From Chara braunii (lineage: Eukaryota > Streptophyta > Charophyceae > Charales > Characeae): DNA of 26,978 bases. The translations under genes were made by a program, and so were the position numbers. Of the stretch, positions 8,702 through 17,902 are shown in pieces. The stretch is taken from contig BFEA01000072.1 in assembly GCA_003427395.1 (NCBI GenBank), forward strand, positions 3,282,636 through 3,309,613, in the 5' to 3' direction. Below the pieces are notes generated by a model that was given only the letters and a program-made list of their open reading frames with translations, was not told the DNA's origin and made no database searches. Position 1 is the first letter of the stretch, and the number at the start of each line of letters is the position of its first letter.

Positions 8702-9060
8702 GCCTGCCCATCTTTGCCCTTGTGGTCCCAACGAGTGTGGAGAAAACGCGTCGAGGTCTGGAAAAGCGTTTGGAAGTGGAGAGGGGTCGGGCATATTCCT
8801 CATTTCGTGTTGCGATTTCGTTGCTGTGCACCACAGCCGTTAGTCTTCCAGGCGACCAGCGCGTCAACTCGCAGCGCCAGCCGCGAGACATGCAGCTTGC
8901 CATTTCGCTTTTGTGCATCACAGCCGCTACACTTCACAGCCCGCGCGCGCCACATGCACATTGTTTCCCAGGCTTTGTGTAGCTCAATCGAGTGTTTGGA
9001 GGGTCTGGGCGAGCAAGGCAGAGTTCGGCACTTCGTGGCAAGTGCAACTTCGAGTGCTAC
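8702..9060. other. No gene seen
   Basis: Mixed sequence with an open plus-strand frame (8504-9145) that runs through hairpins and tandem repeats and looks random. A loose duplication can be seen: TTTCGTTGCTGTGCACCACA near 8816 and TTTCGCTTTTGTGCATCACA near 8903. Confidence 0.5.
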
Positions 9061-9100
9061 CTTTCTGCGGTTTGTTTTGCCTTTCCGCGGTTTGTTTTGC
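9061..9100. repeat. 20 bp tandem duplication
   Basis: CTTTCTGCGGTTTGTTTTGC at 9061-9080 is followed directly by the same 20 bases with one C for T change at 9081-9100. Confidence 0.95.
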
Positions 9101-9440
9101 ATCGTGCCATCTGCATGTTATTCACGAGTGAGAAAAAAACGGTAACACTCGTCCAGTTCACAGCAACCGGTGGCAAGGGCTCCGCAGCTCCTACCAGGTG
9201 AGAAAAAAACACCACCCTGTGAGAATGCGGGTACCGAACAGTCTTCTTTCCCTTTGTCCGACTTTATGTCACGTTCTTTTCTGAAAGACGACCTTTTCTG
9301 TTTGCCAGCACATTGTGTAAACATCGCTATCTGTGTCCTTGTCGCTGGTCTTTTTTTTTTTTTTGTCAGGACATTGTTGGTGTCGGCCTTTTAGAACCAC
9401 CACCTGAAAGAGGGTCATGTTTTTTTAAATCATGATCCGT
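9101..9440. other. No gene seen
   Basis: Contains GTGAGAAAAAAAC twice (near 9128 and 9199), a CAGTTCACAGCAACC that resembles CAGTTCACAACAAAT near 10090, and a T15 run near 9350-9364. No credible coding frame. Confidence 0.4.
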
Positions 9441-9572
9441 CTTGTTTGAAAGCACGAGTCATCTTGTTTGAAAGCACATGTCATTTTGTTCGAAAGCACG
9501 AGCCATCTTGTTTGAAAGGACGAATCATCTTATTCGAAAACACGAGCCATCTTGTTTGAAAGCACCAGTGTT
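9441..9572. repeat. 22 bp tandem repeat, six copies
   Basis: Copies start at 9441, 9463, 9485, 9507, 9529 and 9551, exactly 22 bp apart. The consensus is CTTGTTTGAAAGCACGAG followed by TCAT or CCAT. Copies 3 and 5 are the most diverged. Isolated copies occur at 9657 and near 9951, so the unit is also dispersed locally. Confidence 0.95.
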
Positions 9573-9583
9573 GGTTTTGTGGG

Positions 9584-9631
9584 ATTTATCTATTGTATGA
9601 TTTATCTATTATATGATTTATCTATTATATG
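9584..9631. repeat. 16 bp AT-rich tandem repeat, three copies
   Basis: ATTTATCTATTATATG starts at 9584 (one G for A), 9600 and 9616, followed by a truncated copy. Confidence 0.95.
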
Positions 9632-9726
9632 ATTATCTCTTGTTCGGAAGTACGAGCCATCTTGTTTGAAAAACGCAAGCAACTCTATGGTCGGTCTTTC
9701 ATAACCACCACTTGATACAAGCTCCT

Positions 9727-9927
9727 CTTGTTCGAACGCAAGAACGGCTTCGGACTGCATCTCTCCCGTTTTCCCATGATTTGTCTTGCACCGGGTCTCA
9801 TCGAGGGTTTGTATGATACTCACCAAAAAATTTCATCTTGTTCGAACGCAAGAATGGCTCCGCACTGCATCTCTCCCGTTTTTTCATGATTTGTCTCGCA
9901 CCGCGTCTCATCGAGGGTTTGTATGAT
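9727..9927. repeat. 91 bp direct repeat, 110 bp period
   Basis: 9727-9817 and 9837-9927 are about 90% identical. Both begin CTTGTTCGAACGCAAGAA and end TCATCGAGGGTTTGTATGAT. CTTGTTCGAA also resembles the start of the 22 bp unit, so this larger repeat probably arose within the same family. Confidence 0.95.
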
Positions 9928-10503
9928 TTATTTCTTGCACGATTCATCTCTTGTTTGAAAGCACGAGCCAGTTCACACATCTTCTTTTTCTTGTGGAGGG
10001 GGTCATGTCATATGTCCTTGTCGTGTCTTTTAAACACACTGTCTTTGTGCAGTCTATCAGTTCGCACTTCTTATTCTGAAGCCACGGACCAGTTCACAAC
10101 AAATGCAAGATGCATGCGGGAAAGGAATGTTTCCGTGAGCAAGACGATAGAATGAGTGTTTTTTCATAAAAGAACCAGAGAAAAGTTTGCAAAAGGTTGC
10201 ATGAGGGAAGCGAAGGGGGGCTTTTTTTCCGGCGTGCAACATCTTCATTTTTCTAATAAAAAAAAACTTTTTGCGCCTTGGGTGACCAATGTCCTCCGAC
10301 ACAAACAACTGCCACACACCCACGGCTCGAACACACAGAAACGACAAACAACCGCCATGCACCCACCGCCTGAGCACACGGACAGCGTGGCCATCTCACC
10401 GCGAACCGTTTTCAAAGGGCACCGTTGTCTCACGACAACTCCGTAGGGAACACTCGAATAGGGCATACGTTGTTCTTCCATCGCGGGAGGGTGCACCAGC
10501 ATA
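9928..10503. other. No gene seen
   Basis: Short ORFs on both strands overlap one another without protein-like character. A short A-rich run (near 10255-10267) is the only clear structure. Confidence 0.4.
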
Positions 10504-10737
10504 GAGAGCGCCGGACGTTCACAGCACATGTGATGGTATGGTCCATTCCCCGGACCATGTGATGGTATGGTCCACTCCCCGGAGTGGAAGACAAACGACA
10601 AAGTGATCTGGCCTCCCCAGCACGCCGACCATGTAATGGTGTGGTCCGGCTTCCCAGGGGCGCCGGACCATGCGATGGTATGGTCCGGCGTTTCGGGGAC
10701 GCCGGACCATGAGTTGACATGGTCCGACGTAGCCTCC
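10504..10737. repeat. Hairpin-unit minisatellite, array 1
   Basis: Units contain two opposed arms, ATGGTCCGGCGT and ACGCCGGACCAT. In 10680-10710 they form a perfect 12 bp stem around TTCGGGG, and GCCGGACCAT with ATGGTCCGGC forms a perfect 10 bp stem around the junction of neighbouring units. Every arm can therefore pair with the arm on either side. Copies near 10530-10580 are diverged and lack the GCG part. ORFs giving repeated HAMVWSG-like peptides come from the repeat. Confidence 0.9.
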
Positions 10738-11900
10738 CACGATGAAGGGCCATGCCATCACAAGGTGGAGCGGGGTTTTGTATGGCAGTGTGCATTGCTA
10801 TGCTTGCATGCTGACGCACATGAGTATGTTGTTTCCTTCGATGGTGTGTGCTGTGTCTCTCCGATGGCCACTACGGTGTTGGGGGTCGTTACTGTGCAGT
10901 TGCCTCTCCTTCTGCCAATTCCCCGCCATATCCTGATGACGAAGGATCCTGATGATGCAGTTGGCTCTCCGCCGCCCCCCGTGGATACAGCTCATGGTCC
11001 AGCATCCTCGGGCCGCAAAGACGCGGACATGGCGATGTGCGTTCCTATGCCTGCATGCTGATGCACATGAGCATGTTGACGGTGCGTGTTGTGTTTCTCA
11101 GATGGCACTGCGGTCTCGGGTGGCCGTTGCTACACAGTTCGCTCCCCTTCTGCCAATTCCCCACCATGTCCGCCTTCTGCTGATCATATGGTGTCGTGGT
11201 CGTCTGGTCCTGCATCACATGCTATATGTCTGTGTGCGTCGTCCGCCGTGGATATATCACATTGCCCAGCGTCCTCGTGCCGCCGAACCACGTGTTGGTA
11301 CGCCGTCCTCATGATGAAGGGTCCTGTGGTGGCGTGGCCGCCCTCTGTCGATCTCCTCGTGAGATCCTCCTTGACATGCTATGAGCCCATGTCCGTTGCC
11401 CGCCATGGATAACACTCATGGTCGGGCATCCTCGGGCCGTCAAACCATGTGTTGCTGCGGTGTCCTGATGATGAAGGATTCTGTGGTCACGTGGTAGCCC
11501 TTCTGCCAATTCCCCACCATGCCTGCGTGTTTGTGGGCCATGATCTCCTCGTCGGGTCATACAACACATGCTCTGTGTCCGTGTCCGCTGCCCGCCGTGG
11601 ATACGACACATGGTCTGGTGTCCTCGTGCCGCCAAACCATGTGTTGCTGCGGCGTCCTGGACATGATGGATCCCATGGTGCCGTGGTCGCCCTTCCGTCA
11701 ATTCACCAACATCTCCGCGTGCTTCCGGCCATGCTCTCTTCGTGGGTTCCTCCATCACATTATATGTGTGCGTGTCCGTGGATAGGAAACATGGTCCCGC
11801 GTCCTCGTGTTGCCGGACCATATGCAACTGCGGCGCTCCGAGGACTAAAGGACCATGTGTGCGCTGAACCATGTGTTAGTGCGCCTCAGGTTGACCATCA
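10738..11900. repeat. ~170-190 bp satellite, diverged copies
   Basis: Two anchors recur in order. CCGCCGTGGATAC or close forms lie near 10975, 11229, 11400, 11589 and 11775 (spacing about 254, 171, 189 and 186). GATGAAGGGTCCTGTGGT or close forms lie near 10740, 10938, 11312, 11470 and 11664. CTTCTGCCAATTCCCC occurs near 10908, 11148 and 11500. Identity between copies is moderate and some copies have lost parts. One more copy lies at 16806-17235. Plus-strand frames are open by chance over much of it and are not called as genes. Confidence 0.8.
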
Positions 11901-12025
11901 CTGTCGTGCTGGACTGCTTGGAAGGTATGCTGGAAGCGAGAGATCTGTTCCAGCCTATCACGAGGACATTCCGTTACACGTGGTGATATACGTTCTGCTG
12001 CTCACTATCTGGTTTGCTCCTCAAC

Positions 12026-15000
12026 ATGTGGGGCATAACATTCGCCACTGCCTGGTTGTTTGGGGGCTCCTTGTCGGTGGTCTGTGCTGAGAGTTGTTAT
12101 GTTCATAGGTGGTTGTGTGGGATTTTTATGTTGTGCCCTGCTGGTGGCGGACCATCTGCCAGGCTGCCAGCACACCTCCCCCGAGGTAAAGGAATCCCGA
12201 CTTTAAACAGCCACAACATCTCTCTGTTGTCGTTGGCGTGCGTTAGCGGAACTTTGTTAGATGCTTGCCAAGCAAGAGGTTGTATCACTCCGTCCGTTGA
12301 CAGTGCTTCTGGATGCCTTGCAGAAATAATTCACACACCGAATGTGCACAGCGAGAAGGGGAGTTGCCCTGTTGAGTCCCACCCGTTTCCTGCGTATCCT
12401 AAGGCGCATACGGCACAATGGATCGTCTGCAGCAGTGAGAGCCGGTCTCCCTCATCGGCGCAACTTGAGGGCGGTGAGAAATCCTCAGTTCGTTGCATTC
12501 GTGATCCCAGAAAGAGAAGTACAGTTCCCCCATGTAGCAGCAACCCCTGTAACACAGTGGTCCGACGCTTGAGACTTGAGGATATAATCAGGGGGGTCGC
12601 GCAAGTCAATTCTTCTTGTTCGTTAAGTGGCCCGTCTATCAAGTGTGAACCATGTGAGGTCGAGCGCAGTGAACAGGACTCGTATGACCAGCCCACTTCG
12701 CAAGAAGAAAATGTCAGCGATGATGGCCACTTCCATGCGGATGTGTCTTTCGCAGACGATATGTGGTTGCCAGATGACGGCAACAGTGAGCCGATATCGT
12801 TGTTGACCGAATTGCCAACGAGCACAGGGAAAAGGAAATATACTTATCGAAAGCGGAAGAGAAGAACAGAAACATCAGATGCAGATTTAGCCGACAAATG
12901 CACGATGGAGGAGTGCGCTGCAGTGCTCAATAAGACGTGCTGCAAAAAACTGCAGTGCTGCTCGAAGATGAATGCGGATGAGGTGTACAGGGCTAGAATG
13001 AGATCTATATAACTAACGTCGGAAGAAAGAAGTAAAAGGTGGATCAAACAATTCGATAGTTTCATATGTATTGAAGATGACAAGAAGGCAGTCAAACCCG
13101 TCGTGGAGAAACACAGGGTTTGTATACAGGCATGGTGTTACATCATCGGCTTTTCGAGGAACACATACGCATATTATCGTGAGACACATGCACAGGGTAC
13201 AGTCGTGCCCATTCACGGAAGGCAATGCCACTCTACATCATCCGCCATCCATGCGATGACTTTTCAGACCTTTCAAACACTGTTACTGGAAGAGGCTGAT
13301 GCAATGCCCGACCAGTCTGACATGAACAAAAACTACGAAGTTAGACCGAGACTCAGGTTGCCTTCCTTGTACGCAACGAAGACAAACATGTACGAGAGCA
13401 TGCAACGACGACTAAAGAAACAGGGCATAGACTGTTGTTCTTTGCAGATTTTCGAAAAAATGTGACGTGATTTCTTTTGGCACGTTCACCTAGCTAGATC
13501 GACCGATCATGCTAGATGCGATTACTGCACAAAATAGGCAGACCTTATAGAAGGGGCAATGCCCGAGGCTAGACGCGACCTCGTCGTGAAGCTCAATCGC
13601 CATAGAATGTTACAGAAGGCGCACCTCGAACACTATGATATGTGGTCGGCGGAATCCAAGTTCATGCCGGACAAAAACTTGGGTATAATTATCGACGGAA
13701 TGGACCAAGCAAAAACAGTTATTCCTCACACAACTTACAACCGCACGTCCAAGACCATGGACAACCGCACCATGATGAAAGCAAACCTCACTGGCATCCT
13801 CGCATACGGAAGGAATCCACACATTATTGTGCACACATGGTGTCCAGTCTATCCTCACGGTCCGGATTCGATTGTATCATCCGTGGCGAGGGTCTTGAGA
13901 GACGTGCAAAGGCAATCAGGAGGGTTGCCTCTAGTTTTTCGACTGCAAGCAGACAACTGTGGCAAACAAAACAAAAACAGATACGTGTTTGCGTTCCTCG
14001 CATTGTTGGTTAAGTTCCGCATTTTCGAAGTCATAGAAATGGGATTCATGATAGTGGGTCACACACACACAGACATAGATGCAAAGTTTAGTTTGTTCGC
14101 TAGGGAGCTAGCGAACACCGATGCTTACACCATGCCAGAATTGTTCGACGCACTTAGAAAGTCGACAAAGGAGGACGTAAGCTGCACATTCATCGATGAG
14201 ATAGCAGATTGGAAATGAACCATCAGCAAATATCTCGACAAACGTATCGGTGGTCATTCAAAGGCACAACTGTTTAAGTTTTATATGAACGGGGAGAACC
14301 CTGCTATGGTGTACAAAGAACATTGCAATGTCGGTGAATGGATGCCAGTGGGCGAGCCCATATATTGGTTCAAGAGGGATGAGGAAGGGGGATGGGCAGG
14401 ACCGTCGATGTCATTTCAGCCGTCTAGATTAAAAGTTAACTTGGACAACCGAGACTTCATCAAAAGCCACGAAGGTGTGAGCGATTTGGTCGAGGACTGG
14501 AAGAACGAGGAGTCACAATTTCAGATACATGAAGAATGGAAACGTCATCTCAAAGCAAGTCGACTTGAGTATTGGCAGACACAATTACAGTTGTTCAAGA
14601 ACATGAGAAACAAAAGCACTTCAGAACCTATTCCTTTGTCTACCAATTTCTGGCCGTCACCTATGCCACAACTCACCAAAGATGTAAAAATGCCAACGGC
14701 GATACTCGATTCGCTGCCGAGGAAACAATCTGTCATGGGTTTCAAGAAGGATGCCCCGAAGCCCGAATTCGACCCAGCAAAGCATGTTGAAGTGGGATGT
14801 TTTGTTGTGTTGCGCGCTCCGAACGAGTACGTAGACAGAGGGGTTAGTTTTTGGATAGGACGTGTTCAGGAAATGTCACAAGGCTCTGATACAATTCTTG
14901 TGCAGTATTGGAGGTCACAAGGAAAAGAAATAGATATCTCAAAGTTGTACGAAGACGCATGGAACAAAAGTTGGCGAGTGGAGAACGAATCTTCGTCAGG

Positions 15001-15154
15001 GTGGCAACACCTAACCAGTGTGGCATGGGGATGGAAAAGTGAAAAGAAAGGTAAATCATGATTGAAAATCAGGAGGAGCGACGCATTGAAGGCAATGGAG
15101 TCACTGGCAGCAGCGGGGAAAGCGATTTCAATTGTAGACGTTAACAAGTGCTGA
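12026..15154 (+). pseudogene. DUF7869-type transposase-like protein, one frame with five stops
   Basis: One frame runs from the first ATG (12026) to TGA at 15152 with no frameshift, broken by TAA 13010, TGA 13463, TAG 13535, TGA 14216 and TGA 15059. A random frame of 1,042 codons would hold about 49 stops. Protein-like sequence starts near 12560: acidic segment, basic KRKYTYRKRKRR, a cysteine cluster (C-C-CC-CC), CDYC just before the TAG, IIIDGMDQ (13685-13708), ADNCGKQNKN (13949-13978) and GHTHTDID (14057-14080). The last three are hallmarks of DUF7869 proteins of eukaryotic genomes, which look like RNase H-fold transposases; that fold is inference. Residues encoded around 14770-15058 (VEVGCFVVLRAP, FWIGRVQE) resemble an SH3-like or BAH-like barrel. 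Codons before about 12560 look less coding and may include an intron. Could be a decayed transposon gene, or read through. Confidence 0.8.
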
Positions 15155-15230
15155 AATGATTCAACGATGTGTAATGAATTTGAGGTGTGATGAGCATCTG
15201 GAGGTCCTATGATATTATATAGTATGTTGC

Positions 15231-15560
15231 AGGGTTAGCAGACAACGATATTGACTGGCCTGTTGGCGGGTTGGTTGGCAATACAATGGATAGGCGATGG
15301 CAGTAGTCTCCTCGCCTGACGTTCAGTTCATCTTTGTCGTGCTATCTGTTAGATCAGTTCCCACAGACAGAAGTTTTAAAGGCATGTGTGTTGATAGATG
15401 GGAGGCAGACGACTGTGATGGTAGAAGGGGGATGGTCGGGTGTCACACCGATGAAACAATGTTGGAACATGATCAGTTAGAAGATATAGCGAACATCACT
15501 GCATTCTTCTATGCAGTCGATGGTTTCGTGTTCGTCGAGGAGACCTCATTGCTTTGGTAA
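15231..15560 (+). CDS. Small ORF after the DUF7869-like gene, unknown
   Basis: ATG at 15297 opens 87 residues ending VFVEETSLLW. The middle (MCVDRWEADDCDGRR) and end (NITAFFYAVDGFVFVEE) look protein-like. A TTGCAG at 15227-15232 could be a splice acceptor, but the polypyrimidine tract is poor and the frame is closed at 15252-15254. It may be a further exon or tail of the transposase-like unit. GGTCGGGTGTCA (15435-15446) recurs near 18653. I do not recognise a family. Confidence 0.25.
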
Positions 15561-15819
15561 GGGACATGGGGCCCGTTTCTCGCTTTATGTAAGAACACTC
15601 CGTCATGTGTCATAAACACATTTGGATATATATACGGCGTCCGCGTATAATCCGTCAACATGTTTCTTATGCTATCCTTTGTCGTCCATGATTTGTGTGC
15701 TGGACATACCATACACGAATAACAAATAAATCCTGCCCCTGTCCGCATTGGATCAATACATAACGCCATGCATGCAAGAACATGTTACCACTCCTGAAGG
15801 ATGGTCTGTCCAATCGTCT
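15561..15819. other. No gene seen
   Basis: Mixed sequence between the small ORF and the second minisatellite array, without repeats or credible ORFs. Confidence 0.4.
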
Positions 15820-16219
15820 GCCACAACGCGCACGCCGGGCCATACAGTGGTCCGACGTACCCGAACATCATCGTCGCGGGACCGTAAAGTGGTGCGTCGG
15901 GGACGGCGGACCAAGGCGCCGAGCCAAAGGATGGTCTGACGTCCCCGAGACGCCGGACCATGCCATGGTCTGTCGCCCCGGGGTCGCCATACCAATACAT
16001 GGTCCAACGCCCCGGGGACGCTGGCGGTTCGGGGACCATCGCATGGGCCGGTGGTTCGGGGACCATCGTATGGTATGGCGGCTCAGGGGCGTCAGATCGC
16101 ATGGTCCGGTGCTTCGGGAACCCTAGGCCGCCAGACCATACGATGGTCTGGTGTCCCTACGCCGCCAGACAATGCGGTGGTCCAGCGTCCCCGGGCCGCC
16201 AGACCATGCGATGGTCCGG
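15820..16219. repeat. Hairpin-unit minisatellite, array 2 (diverged)
   Basis: Same arms as the array at 10504-10737 (GCCGGACCAT and ATGGTCCGGC) with much variation, including GGACCATCGTATGG and GCCGCCAGACCATACGATGG. Unit length varies between about 34 and 45 bp. Near 16120-16219 the units take the form CCGCCAGACCATGCGATGGT, which is the form of the fourth array (17248-17760). Confidence 0.85.
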
Positions 16220-16565
16220 AAGAGGCTTTGTCATGCCTAATAACAATGCCAGGATGTATGAAGCAGACCAATATCTTTGTCAAAGAAACAAGAAAAAGCT
16301 TGCAATCTGAACGCAGGAGGTGGCGGAAATATAACTCTCACTGGTTTTTTGAACGAAACACGTCATATGTGCTGTGAAGGGTTCCTTTCTTTCCGGACGT
16401 TGCGGAAGTTGCGAGTTAATTATTACAAAAAACCCTTGTTGCGAAGGGATGTTCTTTTGCTAGGATGTTGTCGTGTTCATTCCATGACAACGGAGTCCGA
16501 CTGGCAGGGTGTCGTGGGACGCAGAAGCTTATGATGGCACGGATCGAGGGAGTTGAAGGGCACAC
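16220..16565. other. Unique spacer between minisatellite arrays
   Basis: The frame coming out of array 2 continues to a stop at 16308-16310, giving MPNNNARMYEADQYLC followed by QRNKKKLAI, which looks somewhat coding but is short. AACCCTTG and CGAAGGG flank GTTG near 16430-16450. No gene is called. Confidence 0.35.
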
Positions 16566-16803
16566 CGATCCGGCGTCCCGGGGACGCCGAACCGCGGCAT
16601 CGAATGGTCCGGCGTCCCAGGGACACCGGACCATCCCATCGTGTGGTCCGGTGTCACCGGGGCGCCGGACCATACCATCGTGTGGTCCGGCTACCTGGGA
16701 CGCCGGACCATACGATCATATGGTCCGGCGTCACTGGGACGCCGGATCATACCATCGTGTGGTCCGGCGTCGCTGGGACGCCGGACCATGTCATCATATG
16801 GCA
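16566..16803. repeat. Hairpin-unit minisatellite, array 3, ~39 bp period
   Basis: GGTCCGG starts near 16606, 16645, 16684, 16722 and 16761. Each unit has the left arm GTGGTCCGGCGTC, a short GGG-rich loop and the right arm GACGCCGGACCAT, separated by ACCATCGT or ATCAT. This is the cleanest array of this form. It ends in GTCATCATATGG, directly followed by a copy of the larger satellite (CACAGTGAAGGGCC). Confidence 0.92.
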
Positions 16804-16805
16804 CA

Positions 16806-17235
16806 GTGAAGGGCCGCATGACGAGAAGGGCTGGTGCCACGGGCGTGCCGTTTCGTGTCTCGCCCTGCCATTCCGTCCCGGGTCGTGTTCGGCGGTGTTC
16901 GTTGCGGTGCTTGCGTGGTGTTGCGAATGAGTGTGTTAGTTCGTCGGATGGTGATGGGTTTGTCGGTCTGTTCGCGGGTGATAATGATGGTGGATGTGGA
17001 GAAGGCACATGGTCCAGTATGTTCATGCGTTTGTTGGTGATAATGATGGCGGGTGTGGGCATGACACATGATCATCTGTCGATTCCCCACGAATGTCTGC
17101 GTGTTTTCGATCCACGCTCAAACCATGTCGCATGCTATGTGTTCGTCTTTGCCGCCCGCCCTTGACCGGACATATGGGGTGGCAACCTCATGGCGCCGAA
17201 CCGTGTGTTATTGCACCGACCGATAATGAAGGAAT
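16806..17235. repeat. Copy of the ~170-190 bp satellite between arrays 3 and 4
   Basis: Contains GTGAAGGGCCGCATGACGAG at 16806, CTGTCGATTCCCCACGAATG near 17077, and AATGAAGGAATGTGTTGTGG at 17225, matching the anchors of 10738-11900. GATGGTGGATG/GATGGCGGGTG near 16987 and 17045 form a local 58 bp duplication (AATGATGGYGGRTGTGG). As at 10738, the larger satellite abuts the hairpin units. Confidence 0.7.
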
Positions 17236-17247
17236 GTGTTGTGGCAT

Positions 17248-17760
17248 GCAATGGTCCGGTGTCCCCGGGCCGCCAGACCATGCGATGGTCCGGTGTCCCG
17301 GGGCCGCCAGACCATGCGACGGTCCGACGTTACCGGGCCGCCAGACCATGCGACGGTCCGACGTTACCGGGCCGCCAGACCATGCGATGGTCCGGCGGTT
17401 CGGGAACCATCGTATGGTATGCCGGCTCTGGGACGTCAGACTTCCGCATGGTCCGGCGCATCGGGGACCCCGGGCCGCCAGACCATGCGATGGTCCGGCG
17501 TCCATGGGCCGCCAGACCATTCATCGTTTTGTCTGGCGGCGTCCCCGCCCCACACAGGGCACGATGGGTCACTGCCCCCAACGGGTCACACGAGTGTCCG
17601 GTGCCCCGCACTGGGCGCGATGGTCCGGGGGCACTTAGACACAGGGCCACACGCTGGACCACTGCCCCCGACAACGACGGACACTTGTATGGACTGCCGC
17701 CTCGGGGGCGCCAGACCATGTGGGAACTAAACAGTGACGCTTAGGGGACGCCGGACTGTA
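17248..17760. repeat. Hairpin-unit minisatellite, array 4, 34 bp period
   Basis: GGTCCG starts at 17253, 17287, 17321, 17355 and 17389, exactly 34 bp apart. The unit is CGGGCCGCCAGACCATGCGA followed by TGGTCCGGTGTC. GACCAT, GCG, ATGGTC forms a perfect 6 bp stem with a 3-base loop. Two neighbouring units share CGACGGTCCGACGTTACC, so one was copied recently. From about 17530 the array decays into looser forms to 17760. Confidence 0.92.
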
Positions 17761-17902
17761 AAGTACTGCCTCGGGGACACCTGACAAGAAGAGCGACGAT
17801 GTGAATGTAATGAAGTCACTGGCTGCAGTACAACACGTGCGCTGAATACGCAGAATGACTCGTGCATCATCTGACGTATATGGTATTTGTTTTGCAAAAC
17901 AG

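Noticed and set aside
9441-9572. CRISPR array, because of short regular repeats
   Set aside because: Units are contiguous with no unique spacers, and the setting is eukaryotic.
10567-12090. Several ORFs of 80-213 residues on both strands
   Set aside because: They are translations of the hairpin minisatellite and the ~180 bp satellite in several frames at once, so none is favoured.
12014-12560. Hydrophobic N-terminus as a signal peptide of the DUF7869-like protein
   Set aside because: The start at 12014 is TTG, the segment lacks protein-like character, and a nuclear transposase would not carry a signal peptide.
16566-17400. CRISPR array, because of palindromic repeats at 34-39 bp
   Set aside because: No unique spacers exist; the whole period is repeated, which makes it a minisatellite.
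15753-17744. ORFs with repeated MVWSG/MVRRPGDAG-like peptides
   Set aside because: Periodic peptides of 11-13 residues come from the 34-39 bp hairpin units; both strands and all frames show them.
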